From: Myxocyprinus asiaticus
Taxonomy: Eukaryota; Chordata; Actinopteri; Cypriniformes; Catostomidae
Direction of reading: 5' to 3'
Length of the DNA stretch: 64,000 nucleotides
Assembly: GCF_019703515.2 (NCBI RefSeq)
Contig: NC_059347.1
Coordinates: forward strand, 21,648,501-21,712,500
Made by a program: the position numbers and the translations under genes. How positions within the stretch are numbered: position 1 is the stretch's first letter; every line of letters begins with the position of its first letter. Under the pieces are notes generated by a model that ran no database searches, was not told the origin of the DNA, and saw only the letters and a program-made list of their open reading frames with translations. Positions 1 to 10,867 of this stretch are shown here, in pieces.

Positions 1-71
1 TAAACGGCAGAGTGAAAACAGGCAGGTCCCACCGACTATTGATGGAAGCCAAGGCACTGGACAATATGGGG
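1..71 (-). CDS. slc14a2: Urea transporter (SLC14 family), internal exon, cut by window edge
   Basis: This is the most downstream exon of the gene visible here. On the minus strand a pyrimidine-rich acceptor (tttttctag) precedes a frame reading PILSSALASINSRWDLPVF and TLPF. In SLC14 urea transporters this motif directly follows the first membrane repeat (MSMxCP-ILSSAL). The incoming TG from the previous exon plus the first C here makes the expected cysteine, so the phase fits exactly. The exon continues beyond base 1. It is too short for an ORF search and was found by following the splice frame. The paralogue (slc14a1-like or slc14a2-like) cannot be settled from so few residues; slc14a2 is preferred from the setbp1 neighbour. 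Confidence 0.85.
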
Positions 72-1256
72 CTAGAAAAACAACAAAACATTGCTAATCT
101 TCTGCAGTGGTACTTACTAGTAAGTCCATGCTTGTATAGTACCAGGAAAGTACACATACTGTAAAATAAAGTGCTACCAGCGAGGGTATACGTTTTTTTT
201 ATGTGCATTTTGGAGATTTATTTGCATCTTGGTGTTTCCATCCAGCAATTTTTATGAAATATCCCAAAATGACCATAAAAATATGTGGATGAAAACCAAG
301 CTATTAATTTTAGATCAGTGGGTTCTCAATTTGTGGGTCACCTGAAATCATCCATATTCTGCTGAATTATTGACTAGCACCATCCCCCATCAGATATTTT
401 TGCATCACTTCAAATGTGTTTACCTTTCCTTATGGCACTACTAATAGTGCGGCAGATGTGCAATCTCCCCGGGTATACGGGTTCTGGTCCCATGGAAACC
501 AAGAAGTAATGATGTTCACATAAACGATGGTGAGTGGGAAGGTTGCATTTTTCTGTAGGATTACATTTTTACTTCACTGACGGTTAGGTTTAGGGTTTGT
601 GTTTGTGTTTGGGGGTAGAGTTAGTAATAGATGCATTTCTGTTAACTGCATTAGATAATTTTTCGGCAGAAACTGGACGACAACACTTCCAGTTTCAGAC
701 ACTGGAATGGTTCAAATTTCGGTAAGCACAGCCCAATTTCAGCAGCAGAACTTTCGACCTACTGTCGTGAAACAAATCACTAAATGCAAATAATGCAATG
801 TATCTAAATTTAATTGCATAGACAGGATTGCAGAAATTGGTAGACTTTTCACATTTTTGTTCTTGAAATAAACATTTGAATGCCTTGGAGAGTTTTATAT
901 CCTTTACAATTTGTCTATTTTGCAGTTCTAAACTAATATTTATAGATTAGCCATTTAGTCCTTATATAACAACACGAAAAGTACATTCTTTGCATTTTTT
1001 AAGAAAGTACACTGAAGTAGGCGCTTTTATTTTTTTATTTTTTTTTTACGTATTTCTGTTACAAAACATGGCCATGCAGAGCAATCATATGACATTCTTT
1101 TACTTGAGGATTCAACGTTTATCTGATTTTGAAGAATCTGAATTCTTACAATTTTTTATCCTTTTTTTTTTTTTTTTCAGTACACATACTGCACAGATAC
1201 AAAGATATAAATAATCTGCAAATGAGGTAACAACAAAGATAACCTATTAGACTCAC
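72..1256 (-). other. slc14a2: Intron of the urea transporter gene
   Basis: The donor (ATG|GTGAGT, at 1256) and acceptor (ctag, at 72) are both canonical. The intron contains T-rich runs near 1023-1047 and 1158-1178. Near 582-600 there is a TTAGGG-like stretch inside what looks like an old dispersed repeat. No other gene is visible in it. Confidence 0.75.
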
Positions 1257-1385
1257 CATGCCATTGACATAAATATGTTGGGAAGAAGAAGCCACCAATA
1301 CCAATCTCCTGCATTGGAGAAAACTGCCATCAGAAGACCAACCAAGATTCCATTATATCCATACAGGCCGGCTGCGATTGCACCT
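1257..1385 (-). CDS. slc14a2: Urea transporter (SLC14 family), internal exon
   Basis: This 129-nt exon lies between acceptor tgtcctcag and donor GTGAGT. It encodes [20 protein letters not shown] followed by [20 protein letters not shown] and MA. In the SLC14 family this is the GLYGYNxxLVGxLMAVF segment, part of the urea pore's first half, followed by a WWLLLP-type membrane segment. Phases in and out are both 2 and match its neighbours. The protein is a channel-like passive urea carrier of the plasma membrane; in fish it serves gill and kidney urea transport (family knowledge). No stop or frameshift is seen. Confidence 0.93.
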
Positions 1386-1464
1386 CTGAGGACAATATAA
1401 TAAACTGAGACTTTGCTCCAACATTTAGAACAGCACAATGCATTATATATCACCACATAAATAC

Positions 1465-1654
1465 CTGTTTTGACAGAGGATGAGGGCAGAGATTGTAGCA
1501 AACAATGTGCCAACAAAACCATTTAGTGCCCACCATCTGTTCTGGAGGATCAGTCCAGCAAAGATGATCAGTCCACTGAGAGGGTTATTCACAAACATCA
1601 CCTGAGCTGCCCCACGCAGCACCCAGTCCAAAATCTGCAGCAAGATAAACTGCC
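1465..1654 (-). CDS. slc14a2: Urea transporter (SLC14 family), internal exon
   Basis: This 190-nt exon starts after acceptor ctccatacag and ends at donor AG|GTATTT. It encodes [40 protein letters not shown] and [20 protein letters not shown], then QNR. DWxLRGxxQVxFVNNPxSG is the family signature of urea transporters, followed by hydrophobic segments. Phase is 1 in and 2 out. Only a 79-bp intron (1386-1464) separates it from the next exon, so a frame artificially reads through that intron. All three exons downstream of the first coding exon keep one frame with no damage, which indicates a functional gene. Confidence 0.94.
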
Positions 1655-2336
1655 CTGTATGGAGTAAAGTGTGATGTAGGAGAATTATTTAAAAAAAAAA
1701 AAATTTAAAAAACAAAAGGGAAAAAATACATAATATAAATCAAGACTTTTCTGTAATTCCAAATGACAGAAGCCTAATTGTATAACACTGTTACTCATTT
1801 GCAAAACTGTATAATTTTTGCTTGCTAGGTATCTACAGGTATTGCGAAAATATATCTGTCTGAAAATTAATAGATCGAGCCGTTAGATCATGAATGTATA
1901 AACTAAATAAACAGATATGTTTAGAAATGTGTTTGAGCCTTTGTCTTAGTAAGAATGCATTGTTTTAATTTGGGTGTGGATCATATTTTTAGCTTCTTAG
2001 GAAGTATGTGCACTAAAACACAAACAAACAAAACAGCAGTGCACATTAACTAAAACAAAATGCACATCTAACAGATTTCTCTTTGAGTAACTAGAATAGT
2101 TGCATTTTAGAACAACTGAACAATGCAGTGTTTTATAATAAGACAGCTGTGAAGTCTGTCATGTCACCTGATCATTGTGGTGAAGGAAACTGAACATTTT
2201 AGTTGGCTTTGAACCAGGCTTAACTCTACTCATTTAGGGAGGTAACACTCCTACTTATTATTCACTGCAAATAAGCAGTTTTTTCTTCAAGATCTAAATT
2301 TGGATCCTCACTAAGGACTAATGGTTAACATTGTAC
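1655..2336 (-). other. slc14a2: Intron of the urea transporter gene
   Basis: The donor is AAAG|GTACAA at 2336 and the acceptor is ccatacag at 1655, on the minus strand. The sequence is AT-rich with no repeat or gene recognised. Confidence 0.75.
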
Positions 2337-2565
2337 CTTTCATCCATTCACCAAACACAGCCATGTCTCCAGCAATGTAAGAGACCCACTGGATGAGTTT
2401 TGCTTTAACCTTCTGATGTGCAGGTGGCCTCTCGGATCGCTGCTGCTCATTTTTCTCTAGGTACTGCTGTTTCTTTTGCTCTGTTTTTTCAGTGACTGGA
2501 TTCTCCATGAGTGGTTGCAGCTCCTGAACAATTTCATAGAGAATGTCATTGATTAATTTGTGGCA
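2337..2565 (-). CDS. slc14a2: Urea transporter (SLC14 family), N-terminal exon
   Basis: The 3' part encodes AKLIQWVSYIAGDMAVFGEW followed by MK; the Y-xxGDM-xxF-GEWMK pattern is the conserved segment just before the first membrane span of fish urea transporters. The downstream donor (GTACAA) joins in phase 1 to the next exon, giving GEWMKGQFILLQ. A methionine at 2508 would start MENPVTEKTEQKK. However, the frame stays open upstream (CHKLINDILYEIVQELQPL) to a plausible acceptor, tttttgatcag, at 2566. The exon may therefore start at 2565, with a further exon upstream. The N-terminal ~50 residues are charged and hydrophilic, as expected for the cytosolic tail. The true start is undecided. Confidence 0.85.
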
Positions 2566-3971
2566 CTGATCAAAAACATTAAAGTTTGTGAAACAATTTT
2601 AGGATTGATATTATTTGGAGTGGGCTAAAATCTTGTTTATGTTCCTCTGGTTTGAGTATGATTTCCCATTTCCATGAAAATATCACACCTTTGTATGTTG
2701 AGTGTTTGAATGTTCACAAGAAGAGGTTTTGAAGAGAAGTGGGATATTCAGCTGGACAGCCTTCAAAATAAAATTGATAAATATTGTTTATTATTTAATT
2801 CTTTATTAAGCTGTTAACCCTAAAAAAAAAGCTTTTGTATCCTGAGGGATACAAACATTTAAGAGACTGAGGATAGGAGCTATGGTCTGTCAAATTTTTG
2901 TGAAAAATATTTTAAAGGAGGTCCCTGCAAATACTGAGGACATGTGAATTCAAAATCTTTATCTAAAAGTAAAAAGACAGCATTTCCTATCTTTTCAGTG
3001 TTGTTTTCTTGGTTTCTACAAGCTATAAAATTGAAAATAAAAGCAATATTTTAGAAGAAAAAAAAAACAGAAATGTATAATGTGTTGAAAAATAGCAATT
3101 AATTAATTTTCAGAGGTACCTTATATGCTTGCACTTTTAGGTTTAAAGAAGTTTGAAATACCATCATACTAAATTAGACAGATGATTGTTATTTTGTGAG
3201 AAAGAAATAGAGATCTACCTTAGTACTTTGTGTTCCAGGCATAAATGGGATCAGTTTTAGTGGCAATATGCTCCATAAACCAGCAACCATGAAGTAACAC
3301 AAAGCCAGTCTCTAGAAAGTTCTTATCGTGCTGTACTGCATGCAGTGCTCCTCCTCTACTCGCGCAGCACTGATGCAAATGTATGACAGAGTTTTCTCTC
3401 ATTCTCTCTGCATTCCTTGAAGTTCAGTCCTTTTTGATAGAGTTGCTTAAGCAGGTTTCTGTCTCTGATTTAGCTGCTATTTAGATCTGATTAGCTGTTA
3501 AAAGCCATAAAAATTCCACATACTGACTTCTAGTTCACACAAAGTCCTGAAATTTCCACTGTGTTGGAAATCAATAACTGTTAAAAATTCATTTTCACAT
3601 GCAATCACTAAATAACTTCAAAAAACAAACAAAAAAATTGTCTAAAAAATAAACAAATAAAAATAAGCAGATTGTATAGAACAAGCATGGTTTAACTCAG
3701 ATCACAGTTTGCTAATTAGCTGAGTTGTGAAGAAAACAAAACAAAAGAACCACTGTTGTCCTGACCATTTGTAACTGTACTGTTCATAAGTGCATTTGTG
3801 AGAAGTAACTGTGTCATTCAGGAGAACTGCAGACCAATGTATAAACTGTCTTCATATTTGAGTTGAACTTCTGTTTCCAGCTTTCAGCAAAGGCCAGTGT
3901 TTTAATCACTAATAGTGCTTTTTATTAGGATTAAACATGGAGGGGTGTGTGTTCTCTAAACCTCACCTATG
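2566..3971. other. Upstream flank of the urea transporter gene
   Basis: The region is AT-rich. It may contain 5' exons or the promoter of the urea transporter, but none can be fixed from sequence. A 60-codon minus-strand frame at 3220-3402 ends near a GTAGAT donor-like site; without homology it is not called as an exon. Confidence 0.4.
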
Positions 3972-4187
3972 GAATCAGAATCAGAATCAGCTTTATTGCC
4001 AAGTATACTTACACATACAAGGAATTTGTCTTGGTGACAGGAGCTTCCAGTGTACAACCATACAAAAACAATACAAAAACAGCAGCAAGACATAGATCAT
4101 AATAAAAAAATATAAACAAATTATACACATACATACACACATACACATGGGTAGTGCAAATCTAATACAATCTGTTATGTACAGTGC
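3972..4187 (-). mobile_element. 5'-truncated L2-type LINE fragment (3' end only)
   Basis: Read on the minus strand, the fragment ends in (TGATTC)n, seen on the plus strand as gaatcagaatcagaatcag, followed by the conserved ctttattgccaagtatactt tail sequence. I recognise this as a very common L2-type LINE 3' end of fishes. No coding part remains. It abuts the outer end of the left inverted-repeat arm at 4189, so it may have truncated that arm. Confidence 0.7.
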
Positions 4188-4188
4188 A

Positions 4189-4907
4189 TATTTGTGGGAG
4201 ATGCCACTGATTTGGGGTTATTGGGGGTTAGGTGTGCCGACATGGCATGTTCATGCGCGGCTTGCGGACCGGTCAAGGACAATGGTAATTTCATGAATTA
4301 CTTATAATAAATTATCCCCAACATGGAGACAGGATCGGGATCTAACAGCAAATGATAATGTGTACTTTTCTTCACTTCAGACAGGTGAGCTGTTACACAC
4401 AAATTCAGTTTATAAGCTGCAGTCAAATCATTTGTTACAAAGCAGCCATCCTCAGATTCAGTCTTGAGCTCAATCACAGCTGTTTTGGGATATTCTTTTA
4501 CTGTTCGTAATAGTCTGATCCGCTTAGGCTACTTAAGTCTACTAAAGTGCGTATGGGTGCGTTCCCATAACTACATATACATGGCCTCTCTGATCATTAA
4601 AGTATCAAAATATAGCAACAAGTAGACAATGAAAACACATTTTATTGTATAGTAAGTTGCTGTAGTTGGAAAAGTTATTACACATGGACAGAATTTCCAG
4701 TGTTTTTTGTCAGCAACACAGACAGCAGATTTGGTGTCATTATTAATTATTTATTTGGGGTATTGTGTTATGGGACTTTCTGGGTGAACATTCTCCCCTC
4801 ACCTGCATCAGCATCTATTCTCCTGGACTATTTAAAGGGTCGTTCACCTCTGGCCACTGTCTTTTTTAACCCATTCATGTCCATAACAGAAACATCTTTG
4901 CTCACAA
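4189..4907. repeat. Left arm of a long inverted repeat (partner 15260-15917)
   Basis: This stretch recurs as its reverse complement at 15260-15917. Over the ~450 bases I compared by eye (about 4245-4695) the two are almost identical. Differences are: about 26 bases missing here near 4216; a 5-base indel near 4262; and about 95 bases present here (near 4703-4797) but absent in the right arm. The outer end stops at the L2 fragment. The inner end is at ctttgctcacaa. It could be the terminal inverted repeat of a foldback-type or other long-TIR DNA transposon, or an inverted duplication. The family is not recognised. Confidence 0.85.
4298..4528 (-). other. Unrecognised 76-codon open frame in left inverted-repeat arm
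   Basis: The minus strand reads an open frame from a stop to a stop with no start codon, beginning PKRIRLLRTVKEYPKTAVIE and ending in MLGIIYYK then TAA. The same frame with the same length is present in the right arm (15546-15776, plus strand). It may be an exon of the element that owns the inverted repeats, or a chance frame. No known family is recognised. Confidence 0.35.
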
Positions 4908-5783
4908 ATTTAGATATGCTTGTAAGATACACAGATATGTAATAAAAGACAATGAAAAACAAGCATGTGAATGCAACAAAGAATAATGTGTGCTATTATA
5001 ATATTTACAGGGTGGCACATAGTATGTTATACAAATTTGTTACTCCAGCATGCGACATGCTTCATATCAGAACAATCATAATGATTGTGATCCATCACCA
5101 AACAATTAACACACACACACACAAAATACAGAATAGACCAAAATAATGTATGTCTGCCTTGGTGAAATATTTCATGTCTGATTGTCAATGTGGTTGGATG
5201 TGCATGATTATAAAGTGGTGAGATATCACGTACAAAGCACAGACACAAGTGGAGATTGGTTTGACAATAGTGAGCCCCTTCTCCTGTGATTACTGCATTG
5301 TGGGAAACATACTGCAGGAGATGGCCAAATTGCAGCAACCAGACTGTCGTGAGGATATTTAGCCGTATCCAGGAGTTGTAGAAACACTTCAGAAACTCAT
5401 TAGAATTATTATTCACTAGTACAGCAGATGCTTATTGACATGAGCAAACGTCAGCAAATGGGTGCTGGTTTACATGCATAGTAAAACAAACCTGTACACA
5501 TCGAAAGTTATAGTATTTTACAGTAAAATATAAGAAGGTAATAAGACAAAAAGTTATGATAAATGGACAGTGAATGTATATAAAAACATTAAAAGAAGAT
5601 AGTCACAATTAAAACCATTAAGTAATATTTTGGAAAATTTGTACTGAGATCTCTTAATACAGTGGGAATCATGTATATTATGGATTATGCAAAAGAAAAG
5701 GTTGAAAGTCTTTGTTGAGTTTAAACCAGTGATTAAAAAACCTCAATTGATGTTTCTGTCATCAGATCCAGAGAGATTATATT
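4908..5783. other. Inverted-repeat interior, left part
   Basis: This DNA lies between the left arm and the L1/Tx1 insertion. It contains a short CA run near 5110-5124. A 129-codon minus-strand frame (5027-5416) has no recognisable motif and reads through the CA run, so it is not called as a gene. Confidence 0.4.
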
Positions 5784-5799
5784 AAAGAGTTAGAGTACA
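5784..5799. repeat. Target-site duplication, left copy, of the L1/Tx1 LINE
   Basis: aaagagttagagtaca occurs here and again at 10788-10803, on either side of the LINE. All 16 bases match; the first few A's may belong to the A-rich tail, so at least 13 are informative. Confidence 0.9.
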
Positions 5800-5935
5800 T
5801 TATCGGGGGACGCCATGCGAGAAGCAGACGTGTGAGACACGAGCTCTGCGATCTTTGCTAGTTTTTTATTATTTTCATGTTATAATCTGGTTAGATTCGA
5901 TACATCCAATTACATACTTGCTCTTTGAGGTAAAT

Positions 5936-6581
5936 ATGGCAAAGAAGTCAAAATTCTCAGACTCTGGAGACATTAAAAGACACTTACGTGTTCAAGCTGA
6001 GGCCTCTGACAGGACTGCAGACCGGAGACACGATTTGGGAAGCACATCGGGAGAAAATATTCAGCGTCAGTTGTCCAACATGTCGGTGATGCTGACGAAG
6101 GTTCTTGCTGACTTGGAGGATCTCGCTATAATACGTTGATCGATTATGGCGATGGAAACAAAATTCTCTGAGTTGTTTACAAGAGTGACAGAAGTTGAAA
6201 AACAAATCGATTATATTGAGTCATCAGAAAGGGAATTAACCGCTAATCTGCCTGCGTCCAAAACAGATTTAGATTTAGGAAAAACTGGAATATTTTGAAA
6301 ATATGAGCCGAAGGAATAACATACGAATTGTTGGAATTCCTGAGCATGAAGAGGGCAGAGATATGGTGAAATTCCTGAACGAGCTCTTCCCGAGTCTGCT
6401 CGACATAACAGGCCAGAAGCTGGAAATTGAGCGAGCTCACAGAGTCCCAGCTCACAGATCTGCTGAGGGAGATAGGCCTCGATGCATTCTGGCCAAATTT
6501 CTGAGATCATCCAATAAAGATCTCGTGTTGCGCCAGGCGAGGAGCAAAGGGAAAATATCTTTTATAAAGTTGACGGGCTGA
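5936..6581 (+). pseudogene. LINE ORF1 (RNA-binding protein), broken
   Basis: It starts MAKKSKFSDSGDIKRHL and is followed by a helical, coiled-coil-like stretch (METKFSELFTRVTEVEKQID). It then has the hallmark RRNNIRIVGIPEHEEGRDMV and IERAHRVP of the L1/Tx1 ORF1p RRM domain, which binds element RNA and chaperones nucleic acid. It is damaged by an in-frame TGA at 6137-6139 and a 1-base insertion in an A run near 6282. The usual C-terminal end is also lost after KGKISFIKLTG. Confidence 0.85.
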
Positions 6582-7286
6582 GTAAGTTATGGTTTATTTT
6601 TATTTTTTATTTTTTTTGCGGCCTCCGAGTTAGTTTGGTTCTTGATCATCCGAGGAACCGGGATGCCGGCTTTGTTTTTCGTGCTGGCTCCGCCTATCGG
6701 CTGGAGCTTGTTCTGTTGAATATCACTCCTTTGGAAAGCTGTGGATAAATCAGTTTGTTCTTTGTGCTTATTCCTCCTGCTGCTGGAGTCTGTTTTGTTG
6801 AGTATTTTTGCGGGACATTGGAATGATTATATCATCCGCTGAACTCATAACAGCCAGTTCACTGAACAATTGTTTGTCTGTCCGAGAAAACTGAACGGCT
6901 TTATATCAGCTGGAGTTTATTTTGTGGAGGAACACACCTTCGAGACAGTTCTGTGAATGAATTTCTGCCTGTTGGCTGGGGTCTGTTTTACAAAGTATTT
7001 TCTGTTATGTAATTTTGCCTTACAAAATTTGAGCAGAAGCACCGGACTTGAGCAATCCGATGGCAAAGTTGTCGCTGGGGCTCTTGTAGGCGTACATGGA
7101 CCTTTTGAGTTTAGAGGGATTGTCGCCGGTTGGCGCTGTCGTGCGCGGAGTTAACGCGCACATTTTTCTTTTTTCTGTTTGTTTTGTTCAGGGGGATGTT
7201 TGGGGTTTGATTGTTGCATTAATGGGGAATGTGGTCTGTACAATCTTGTTTTTGACACACAATTTATTTATTTTTATTATATCAAA
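6582..7286 (+). other. Inter-ORF spacer of the L1/Tx1 LINE
   Basis: Non-coding DNA between ORF1 and ORF2, T-rich at the start and more GC-rich later. Similar phrases recur in it (variants of ctggagtctgttttgttgag at about 6785, 6910 and 6976), suggesting degenerate internal repeats. Confidence 0.55.
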
Positions 7287-10200
7287 ATGTCAAATGTTAA
7301 TATGAGTGTACTATCTCTCTCCACATGGAATGTAATTGGGTTGGGGCACCCCATAAAAAGAAGGAAGGTTATTTCTTTTCTTAAACGTAAGAAATATGAT
7401 ATAGTGTTTCTTCAAGAAACACATCTCTCCTCGCAGGAAGCTGAAAAATTTGGGAAGATATGGGTTGGACATGTTTTCTTTAGTGCTGGCTCAAGTAAAA
7501 GCAAGGGAGTCATTATATTGATTAATAAACATCTACAATTCAAATGTCTCAAACAGATTAAAGATAAATTAGGGAGAGTCATTATTGTTTTAGCAGAAAT
7601 TCAGGGGCAAAGGTTGATTTTGGCTAATATTTATGTGCCTAACGCTGATGATCAGGGCTTTTTTATAGATCTTGAAGGGATGTTGCAAACCGCTGGCACC
7701 CCTCATGATATAATATTGGGAGGAGACTTTAATCTTTTGATGGACTCAGTCCTTGATCATAGTGAAGCAAAAGTGTGCAAGCCCCCTAGAGCAACACTGA
7801 TGCTTCACAGGATGTGTAAAATCTTGGTCTTGCGGATATTTGGCGACTTTTGAACCCATCTGGTAGGGACTATACATTTTTTTCATCAGTCCATAAGATT
7901 TATTCTAGAATAGATTTATTTTTGATATCTAAGTCCCTCATTTCATCTGTTATTGATTGCTCAATTGGAAACATTTTAGTCTCAGATCACACCCTGGTGA
8001 GTTTAGAGGTGTTGCCATATACAGAGAAAAAGAAATCATATAGTTGCCGCTTTAATGTATCCCTGTTGCAAAATCCTGAATTCCAACAAATGTTAAAGAC
8101 TGAAATCATTGTTTATGTGGAGACCAACTGGTCCTCAGTATCCTCTGTGGGCGTGGCTTGGGAGGCACTTAAGGCGGTTCTTAGGGGTCGGATCATACAA
8201 TATGCCTCATTCACCAAAAAATCCAAAGCACGAGAACTCGTGGAGTTGGAAGGGAATATTAAAAGTGCAGAGGCAGAGCTGAAGCGCCAAATGTCATCTG
8301 ATGCCCTCAGAGAATTGACTAGATTGAAATACAGGTATAATACTATTTTGTCGCGGAAGATGGAGTTTTGGTTATTCAGGGCAAGACAGTCATACTTTGA
8401 GTTGGGGGACAAAGCAGGGAAGCTTTTGGCTAGATATATAAAGCAGAGAGAGTTTTTTCTAAGATTCCCTCAGTGAAATCTGCTGGTGGTGAAATATTTA
8501 CCTCAGCCATTGATATTAATAATGCTTTTAAAGAATTCTATATTGATCTTTATAGTTCCACGTCTTCGTCTAATGATGAAGATATTAGAAATTTTGTGGA
8601 ACCATTAGATCTTCCTAAACTGACGACTGAGCAAAGAAATTGTCTTGATTCTGAGATAACCTTGGAGGTTATCAGATGGTTTTGCCGCAGAATTTTTTAG
8701 ATCCTATGCTACAGAATTGGCTCCACTTTTGTTAGAAGTTTATACGGAGTCATTAAAGAATGGAAAACTTCCTCCAACCATGACACAAGCCCAGATCAAT
8801 CTGATTCTTAAAAATGACAAAGATCCAAGCGAGTGTAAAAGTTACTGTCCAATTTCCCTGATCCAGTAAGATGTACAAATTTTGTCAAAAATTTTGGCTA
8901 ATCGAGTAAGTAAAGTTATGACTTCACTTATACATTTAGATCAGGTGGGGTTTATTCTTCTGATAACATTAGGCGTCTCGTCAATATCATGTGGTCAGTG
9001 GCGAATGATCAATCTCCGGTCGCTGCCATCTCACTTGATGCCGAAAAGCCGTTTGACATGGTAGAATGGGATTATCTTTTTAAGGTTTTGGAAATATACG
9101 GGTTCGGGAGTACGGTTATTGGATGGATTAAGTTACTTTATAGACACCCAGTAGCGGCGGTACAAACAAATGGACTAATTTCAGATTATTTTACTTTGGA
9201 TAGGGGCACCCGGCAGGGTTGCCCTCTTTCCCCATTATTGTTCTGTCTTGCCCTGGAACCATTAGCAGCCGTGATAAGAAGGGAAGATTTTCCAGGAGTG
9301 GTGACGGGAGGTATGGCGCATAAACTCTTGCTTTACGCAGATATTCTATTATTTGTCTCTGACCCCAGTAGATCTATGCCTTGCCTCCACAGAATTATTA
9401 ATTCCTTTTCTAAGTTTTCAGGATATAGAGTCAATTGATCTAAATCTGAAGCTTTGGCTCTGACAGCGTACTGCCCAGTAATGGCTTTCCAGCCGGGCGC
9501 TTTCCAGTGACCCAAACAGGGCATTAAGTATTTGGGTATTTTATTTCCAGCAAATTTGTGTGATTTAGTTAGAGTGAATTTTGACCCCTTAATAAAACGG
9601 TTTTCGAGCGATGTGGGCAGGTGGGCTTCATTACATTTATCTATGATTGGGAAGGTTAATGTTATTAAAATGAATTGTATTCCAAAATTCAATTACTTAC
9701 TGCAGTCTCTCCCTGTAGATGTCCCCCTCTCTTATTTCAAGCAATTTGAGAGCATAGCGAAGTCTTTCATTTGGAGTGGTAAGCGCCCCAGATTACATTT
9801 CAATCAGTTATATAGGCCGATTGACAAAGGTGGGCTAGGCCTACCCAAGATTTTGTTTTATTATTATGCATTCGGTCTCAGACATTTGGCTCATTGGTCG
9901 CTTCCACCTGAGAGAGCCCCTCCCTGGTTCTGTATAGAACAGGAAGTTCTTGCCCCTATTTCGCCACTGCAGAGCCTTTCTATCAAATTAATCGGAGAAG
10001 CTAAAGTACATCCCGTTATCTCGCACTTGAACTCGGTATGGACTAAAGTGTCCAGACTGTTTAATTCTGACATTTATTTAAATTTTGCCTCGAGCATATG
10101 GCTGAACCCCAAACTATGCATCAACAAGTCCCCTTTTTGCTGGTCAGAGTGGATTGGGAGGGGGGTTACTACACTCGGTGACCTGTATGAGAATGGAGTG

Positions 10201-10452
10201 TTGAGATCCTTTCAAAATTTGGTTCAACTTTTTGGGATTCCTAGATCTCAGTTCTATAAGTATTTACAGCTGCGTCACCTGCTCTGTACTGTTTTTGGGA
10301 GTGGTTTACACCCTCCTAAAGCGGCAGATACTCTGGGAGAGGTGATTACTGCTTTTGGAAAAGGTCACGAGGCATCTGTGTATTACTCCCTACTAATTCA
10401 GAGTATGGGAGACGGAACTTTAACTTTAACTAATTATGGGAGAAAGATCTAA
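7287..10452 (+). pseudogene. LINE ORF2 (endonuclease/reverse transcriptase), broken
   Basis: The N-terminal apurinic-type endonuclease shows LSTWNVIGLG, DIVFLQETHL and IILGGDFNLL, which nick the target DNA. A linker follows (to about 8476), then the reverse transcriptase with LTTEQRNCLD, NRVSKVMTSLIHLDQVGF, RQGCPLSPLLFCLAL and a C-terminal Trp-rich part to 10452. The intact enzyme copies element RNA at the nick. This copy is dead. Frames change or stop at about 7850, 8476, 8700, 8870 and 9436. The catalytic YADD box reads YADILLF near 9335-9355, as if one aspartate codon had been lost. Confidence 0.88.
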
Positions 10453-10787
10453 ATTTGGAGAGACAGTGGGCTGGGATTCTAAAAAATGACAAATCTGCAT
10501 CCAGAGATGCAAGGGTTTGCCTCATGCAATTTAAGATTTTACATAGAGTCTATTGGGCCCCTCTAGACTGCATAGGCTTGGTCTTAAAGATACACCCACC
10601 TGCTGGCGATGTCAATTAGAAGATGGAGACACAACCCATGTCTTTTGGGGATGTGTTAAGATGCAGGAATTTTGGATGGGGTAGTGGGTGTTGTATATTG
10701 ATTCTGTATACGTGTGTTCTGCTATGTATATATTTAATGGTTGAATCAATAACAAATGTTAATAAAAAGAAAAAAAAAAAGAAAAAA

Positions 10788-10803
10788 AAAGAGTTAGAGT
10801 ACA
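10788..10803. repeat. Target-site duplication, right copy, of the L1/Tx1 LINE
   Basis: Identical to 5784-5799. It follows the interrupted A-rich tail directly. Confidence 0.9.
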
Positions 10804-10867
10804 AAAATGCAGAAGGCGGTGCCCAGTTGGTCTGATGATGGGCACCGCCCACCGCCCATAACTTGTT

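Larger units (their letters stand above)
5800..10787 (+). mobile_element. Full-length L1/Tx1-type LINE retrotransposon, inactive
   Basis: An element of about 5.0 kb with a short 5' leader, an ORF1 (5936-6581), an inter-ORF spacer (6582-7286), an ORF2 with endonuclease and reverse transcriptase (7287-10452), a short 3' end, and an A-rich tail (10764-10790). A perfect 13-16 base target-site duplication flanks it, which proves insertion by target-primed reverse transcription and defines both ends. Both ORFs are broken several times. It lies between the arms of the long inverted repeat. The order and motifs fit the vertebrate L1/Tx1 lineage; the exact family cannot be named without a repeat library. 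Confidence 0.93.

Noticed and set aside
582..600. TTAGGG-like stretch (also CCCTAA-like at 25171-25199)
   Set aside because: Only two or three irregular units inside dispersed repeats; not telomeric arrays.
1253..1643. Two overlapping minus-strand frames as separate small proteins
   Set aside because: They are exons of one urea transporter gene; the first frame reads through a 79-bp intron and the second runs into the donor site.
3220..3402. 60-codon frame upstream of the urea transporter as a first exon
   Set aside because: No resemblance to the family's N-terminus, and no phase-compatible link to the 2565 exon could be shown.
5027..5416. 129-codon minus-strand open frame
   Set aside because: No domain or signal recognised; it runs through a CA repeat (Cys-Val run) and lies in transposon-rich DNA.
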